Positions 33,533-37,032 of a stretch of 37,032 nucleotides of DNA are shown here, one piece after another (the first letter of the stretch is position 1; each line of letters begins with the position of its first letter). The position numbers and the translations under genes were made by a program. The notes under the pieces are model-generated. The model was given only the letters and a program-made list of their open reading frames with translations, was not told the origin of the DNA and searched no databases. The DNA is taken from assembly GCA_002360495.1 (NCBI GenBank), contig DEQO01000147.1:1-37032 (forward strand). Reading direction: 5' to 3'. The stretch is from Flavobacteriales bacterium UBA3364 (GTDB lineage: Bacteria; Bacteroidota; Bacteroidia; Flavobacteriales_F; PHOS-HE28).

Positions 33533-33538
33533 AAAGCC

Positions 33539-34399
33539 ATGTCAGAGCCTCTGAATTTTTCCGGCCACGAAACATTCCATTGCCGCCAGTTCTGGTTGAA
33601 GAAAGGCTACGACTTTCTGAAAGAAGAGCGCAGTTTCACGGCCGACGATGCGGTCGCGCATCTTGGCGTAGGTAAGAACATGGTCACCGCCATCCGGTTC
33701 TGGATGCGCGCGTTCGAGATGGCCGATGAGAACAACAATCTTTCCGATCTGGCTCATCACCTGCTCGACGACAAGGGGTGGGACCCGTTCCTGGAGGACA
33801 TAGGTTCGCTTTGGCTGCTCCACTATCAACTGGTCAAGACGGGGCATGCCTCCATCGCTCGGATCATCTTCAAGGACCTCCGGGACCGGAATCCCGAGTT
33901 CAATGCGAAGACTTATTCCGATTTCGTCCTCTCGGAAAAGGGGAAAGTCAAGGAAACCACCTTGGAGAAGGATTTCAGTGTGTTCTTGCGGAACTACCAT
34001 GGTAAGGAGAGTGGTGAAATCGACGACCTCTCTGGGTTACTGGCCGATCTTGAACTGGTGAGCGTGGCCAAGGTGGAGGCCGAGGAGGACGCGAAACGTA
34101 AGGAAAGGAAAGTGTACTACATCGAACGCAAGAAGCGGCCCTCATTGCCATTGCCGATACTGCTCTATGCCATCCTTGATTCCTTCCCCGAAGGGCGATC
34201 GTTCAACCTGAACACGCTCATGGATCCAATCGGGAAGACCTTCGCGCTGGACAAGGACGGGCTCTATGAGCTTTTGTCTGAGCTGAGAACTCTGGACAAG
34301 AGTATCACCGTGTCACGCGAAGCCAGCGTGGTGGAGCTTCAATTCACGAAGACACGCCTGGACCGTTGGGCCATTCTCAACAACTACTATGCGCGCTAA
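33539..34399 (+). CDS. DUF4007-family protein, probable defence-system component
   Basis: A 286-residue protein that I recognise as DUF4007 from its N-terminus, FSGHETFHCRQFWLKKG (7-23), and the following LGVGKNMVTAIRFW (42-55). The first part looks like a helical DNA-binding-type domain. The middle (about 170-195) is a charged linker (EAEEDAKRKERKVYY), and the end is again helical (LYELLSELRTLDKSITV) with a winged-helix look. No catalytic residues are evident. From memory, DUF4007 genes occur beside large ATPases and PAPS-reductase/DndC-like genes of phosphorothioate-type DNA modification or restriction clusters; only the ATPase is visible here. The start at 33539 is chosen because family members begin at this motif; the frame runs upstream to 33263 without coding character. 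It overlaps the ATPase gene by 11 bp. Confidence 0.85.
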   Translation: MSEPLNFSGHETFHCRQFWLKKGYDFLKEERSFTADDAVAHLGVGKNMVTAIRFWMRAFEMADENNNLSDLAHHLLDDKGWDPFLEDIGSLWLLHYQLVKTGHASIARIIFKDLRDRNPEFNAKTYSDFVLSEKGKVKETTLEKDFSVFLRNYHGKESGEIDDLSGLLADLELVSVAKVEAEEDAKRKERKVYYIERKKRPSLPLPILLYAILDSFPEGRSFNLNTLMDPIGKTFALDKDGLYELLSELRTLDKSITVSREASVVELQFTKTRLDRWAILNNYYAR

Positions 34400-37032
34400 G
34401 TTCTCTCCTTCCATCAACGTCCTACGCGATGAAGGCGAGGATTTCGGTTACATCGAAACGCCGAATGCGCAGCGTGTGGCCAACGAGATTCTGGCCGGTG
34501 AGCAGAACGGCATCCACTCCTTCCAGCTGATCGGTTCCTATGGCACGGGCAAGTCGGCCTTCCTGCTTGCCTTCGCCAATGCACTTACCGGCAAGGCGAA
34601 GCACTTCGCCATCAAACCGGAGAAGAAGCAGCCGAAGGTTATCAGCCTCGTTGGTGAATACCGTTCGCTGCTCTCCTTCCTGGCGGAACATTTCGAGGTC
34701 AAAAGCAAGCAGCCCACCTATCAGCAGACCTTCGACGCTATCCATGAGCGGTACGAGAAGGCGGGACATGTGTATCTGATTATCGACGAGTTCGGCAAGT
34801 TCCTAGAACATGCGGCCAAGCACGATCCAGAACGGGAGATGTTCTTCATCCAGCAGCTTGCTGAGTTCGCAAACAAGCCCGACCGCCAGATTACATTAAT
34901 CGTTACGCTACATCAGAGCATTGATGCTTATGGCGGAACTATCTCCTCGGCCCAGCGCATGGAATGGCGCAAGGTGCAAGGCCGTCTGCGCGAACTGCCG
35001 TTCAATGAGCCCATCGAGCATTTGATCCACCTCGCCGCTGGCCAGCTATCAAAAGATAAGCAGGCCGTACCGAAGGGTTTGGATCTCGGGGCCATCGCGA
35101 AACTGGCGGAGAAGCACACCTTGTTCGAGGACCACAAGGCAACGTGGAGCAAGGAGGAACTGACCCGGCTTTACCCGCTTGATATCATCGCCACGCATGC
35201 GCTCACGAAAGGGCTTCAGATGTACGGCCAGAACGAGCGGTCTTTGTTCACCTTCCTGGAGGCCCGTGGGGTCCGTTTGCGCAAGGGCGCATCAGCGTTC
35301 GGACTGCCCGATGTATTCGACCATTTGAACAGTGAATTCTACAGTTTCCTGCGCGGCTCCTTCAACCCTCACCGGAGGCAGTGGGAAATGATCTGGTCGG
35401 CCATGGAGCGCGTGGAAGTCGATGCCGCGAAGGATCGCTCGGCCTACATGGACATCGTGAAGACCATTGGTCTGCTACAACTCGTGGGCAGTCGCGGTGC
35501 TGCAATCGATGGAAGGTTCATAAGTACATACTTGGGTTCCCTTTATGGCGGGCAGGCACTGGACAATAAGCTGAAGGAACTTACCGCACGCAAGATCCTC
35601 TTGTTCGTGAAGCACCGTGGCTCATACAAATTGCAAGAGGGCACCGATCTTGACCTTGATAGCGAGTTGAGGAAAGCCGAGTCGCGCGTGGAAGCCATTG
35701 GTGACGTCGTGCTCAAGCTCGCGCCACACTTCCGACATAAATACGTGGCCGCCAAAGAGGTCACCTATCGGAAAGGGTCGCCACGGATCTTTGAGTTCCG
35801 ACTGAGCCATACCCCACTTCTCCACGAGAAACCCAAGGCGGAGGTTGACGGCATCATCAATCTCGTGTTGAACGGCAAGCAGTCGTTGGCGTCATTGAAG
35901 AAGGCATCATTGGAGGCGGAAGAAGCCATCGTCTATGGGCATGTCAAGAACACGGATGTGATCATTGAAACGCTCCTGAACATCGAGCGCACCCAACAGG
36001 TGATCGCCGAAAACGAGGATGACAAGGTCGCAGTTAAGGAGTTGCGCACGATACGTCAGCATCATGTGAATCTGCTGGACCACTACATCCACGATGCGCT
36101 ATTCTCTCAAGATACCGTGCAATGGGTGCATCGCGGCGAACAACAGCCTGTGAAAGATGTCCGATCGTTCAATCAGCTACTTTCCAGGACCATTGATGTG
36201 GCGTATCCATCCGCACCCACTTTCAGGAACGAGCTCGTCAACCGGGAGAGTGTTTCGCCCTCCGCATCCACGGCACGCAAGGCGCTTTTCGAGCACATCT
36301 GTGAGGACTGGGACAAAGAGGAGCTTGGTTTCGTTGGGGATGAGTTCCCTGCGGAGCGGGCCATCTACACCACCCTGCTGAAGGAGAACGGAATGCATCG
36401 CAAGGGTACCGACGGGTACGACTTGTTCCCACCGGACACCGACAGTTCGTTCATGGCGGTATGGCAGGAGTGCGAGCGCTTTCTCACCGAAAGCAAGCAT
36501 GGCCGCAAGGACATATCTGAACTGATGGAGCGACTGGGCGAGCGGCCCTTCAAGCTGAAGTATGGCTTGGTGGAACTCTGGGTACCCCTGTTTCTCTTCG
36601 TAAAGCGCGGGGACTATGCGCTCTATCAGAACGATGCCTTCATCCCCCAACTGACCGGCCCGGTCCTCTACATGATGACCCGCCAACCACGAGAATTCCA
36701 AGTGAAGGCGTTCGCGCTCGACAAGGTTCGGCAGAGGCTTTTCAAACGTTACAAGGCGTTCCTTGGCAAGGAAGAGGTGGAACATCTTACCAATGGCGAT
36801 TTGATCGACATCACGCGGCCCTTCCTGTCGTTCTACCGCAATCTCTCGCCCTACGCCCAAAGCACCGACCGCATCGGACCGGAAGCGAAAGACCTTCGAG
36901 AAGCAATCAAACAAGCCACGGACCCGGAGAAGACCTTCTTCGAGGATCTTCCCAAGGCCATGCGCCTGTCGTTGGAGGAAGCCGGTGACAGCGATGAACA
37001 GTTGGGCCGTTTCATCGGTGTGCTTAGTTCGT
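34389..37032 (+). CDS. Very large P-loop ATPase of the DUF4007 operon, C-terminus off the right edge
   Basis: The frame from ATG 34389 stays open to the right edge: 881 residues and no stop. The N-terminal AAA-type ATPase has Walker A GSYGTGKS (49-56), Walker B YLIIDEFGKF (129-138, Asp133 and Glu134) and a sensor-like strand TLIVTLHQS (169-177). A possible arginine-finger area is RMEWRKVQGRLRE (about 192-204). The remaining 650 residues are mostly helical, with winged-helix-like pieces, and carry no nuclease, helicase or methylase motif I can see. It lies downstream of DUF4007 with an 11-bp overlap, so the two are co-translated and probably work as a complex. The domain layout recalls the large ATPases of BREX- or phosphorothioate-associated systems, but I cannot assign a named family. 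Energy-driven assembly or loading on DNA is inferred. Confidence 0.85.
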   Translation, partial: MRAKFSPSINVLRDEGEDFGYIETPNAQRVANEILAGEQNGIHSFQLIGSYGTGKSAFLLAFANALTGKAKHFAIKPEKKQPKVISLVGEYRSLLSFLAEHFEVKSKQPTYQQTFDAIHERYEKAGHVYLIIDEFGKFLEHAAKHDPEREMFFIQQLAEFANKPDRQITLIVTLHQSIDAYGGTISSAQRMEWRKVQGRLRELPFNEPIEHLIHLAAGQLSKDKQAVPKGLDLGAIAKLAEKHTLFEDHKATWSKEELTRLYPLDIIATHALTKGLQMYGQNERSLFTFLEARGVRLRKGASAFGLPDVFDHLNSEFYSFLRGSFNPHRRQWEMIWSAMERVEVDAAKDRSAYMDIVKTIGLLQLVGSRGAAIDGRFISTYLGSLYGGQALDNKLKELTARKILLFVKHRGSYKLQEGTDLDLDSELRKAESRVEAIGDVVLKLAPHFRHKYVAAKEVTYRKGSPRIFEFRLSHTPLLHEKPKAEVDGIINLVLNGKQSLASLKKASLEAEEAIVYGHVKNTDVIIETLLNIERTQQVIAENEDDKVAVKELRTIRQHHVNLLDHYIHDALFSQDTVQWVHRGEQQPVKDVRSFNQLLSRTIDVAYPSAPTFRNELVNRESVSPSASTARKALFEHICEDWDKEELGFVGDEFPAERAIYTTLLKENGMHRKGTDGYDLFPPDTDSSFMAVWQECERFLTESKHGRKDISELMERLGERPFKLKYGLVELWVPLFLFVKRGDYALYQNDAFIPQLTGPVLYMMTRQPREFQVKAFALDKVRQRLFKRYKAFLGKEEVEHLTNGDLIDITRPFLSFYRNLSPYAQSTDRIGPEAKDLREAIKQATDPEKTFFEDLPKAMRLSLEEAGDSDEQLGRFIGVLSS

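Larger units (their letters stand above)
33025..33538 (+). other. 514-bp intergenic region upstream of the DUF4007 gene, with inverted repeats
   Basis: No supported gene. The open frame of the DUF4007 gene extends back to 33263, but this part is not coding-like. Structures seen are a nested inverted repeat at 33150-33198 (TAGGGC ... GCCTGTTTAGGC ... GCCCTA), TATAAT followed by an ATGGCC/GGCCAT repeat at 33307-33331, and a hairpin at 33509-33532. It probably holds the promoter and control sites of the operon to the right. Confidence 0.55.

Noticed and set aside
33263..33538. N-terminal extension of the DUF4007 frame
   Set aside because: The 92 extra codons lack coding character and contain hairpins and a TATAAT element; the family begins at the motif right after 33539.
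32155..33538. Search for an integrase, transposase or repeated att site next to the tRNA
   Set aside because: None was found on either strand, so an integrated element cannot be claimed from this window alone.

Overview
The window looks like a GC-rich member of the Bacteroidota, probably Flavobacteriales. The lineage call rests on several things seen here: a giant SprB-type repeat protein (a type IX secretion/gliding adhesin family), a GWxTD-domain lipoprotein, a TlpA-like thioredoxin lipoprotein with a DUF4369-like N-terminus, an archaeal/eukaryotic-like prolyl-tRNA synthetase, several outer-membrane barrels, and promoters of the Bacteroidota TTG-N(17-23)-TAnnTTTG type with few Shine-Dalgarno sites. 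No species can be named from sequence reading alone.

Layout. (1) 1-5823, minus strand: a surface protein of at least 1941 residues that runs off the left edge. It has an export signal, a choice-of-anchor-L-like head, a Calx-beta-like segment and a long tandem array with an exact 237-bp period. A small secreted protein sits directly upstream. (2) 6380-13046, minus: rlmB, GWxTD lipoprotein, rmuC, L,D-transpeptidase, a BamA/TamA-like barrel and ung, several of them overlapping by 4 bp. (3) 13086-13350, plus: a one-gene unit (promoter, 42-residue lipoprotein, terminator), then a convergent OsmC gene. (4) 13877-16602, plus: a secreted probable barrel protein, lipA and gapA. (5) 16703-25114, minus: a six-gene run in which every junction overlaps: lpxK, purine nucleoside phosphorylase, gatB, TlpA-like lipoprotein, M1-type peptidase, lpxH. 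(6) 25150-27138, plus: Nif3-like protein and coiled-coil zinc-ribbon protein, ending at a hairpin. (7) 27218-29695, minus: a Gly/Tyr-rich lipoprotein and an OmpP1/FadL barrel. (8) 29796-32154, plus: proS, a conserved-looking hypothetical gene, and tRNA-Glu(UUC) with its own promoter and hairpin terminator.

The character changes after the tRNA. From 32155 to the right edge there are gene-poor stretches, a small membrane protein broken by a frameshift, and then a two-gene operon: a DUF4007-family protein overlapping a very large P-loop ATPase that continues past the window. This is the likely edge of an accessory, probably defence-related, island next to tRNA-Glu and is the best lead for an undescribed system. 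Its remaining genes are not visible, so the system cannot be named.

Functionally, the core part is dominated by envelope biogenesis: lipid A (lpxK, lpxH), outer-membrane barrels, lipoproteins, periplasmic thiol chemistry and cell-wall crosslinking. Mixed in are translation and RNA functions (gatB, proS, rlmB, tRNA-Glu), DNA maintenance (ung, rmuC), lipoate synthesis and glycolysis.
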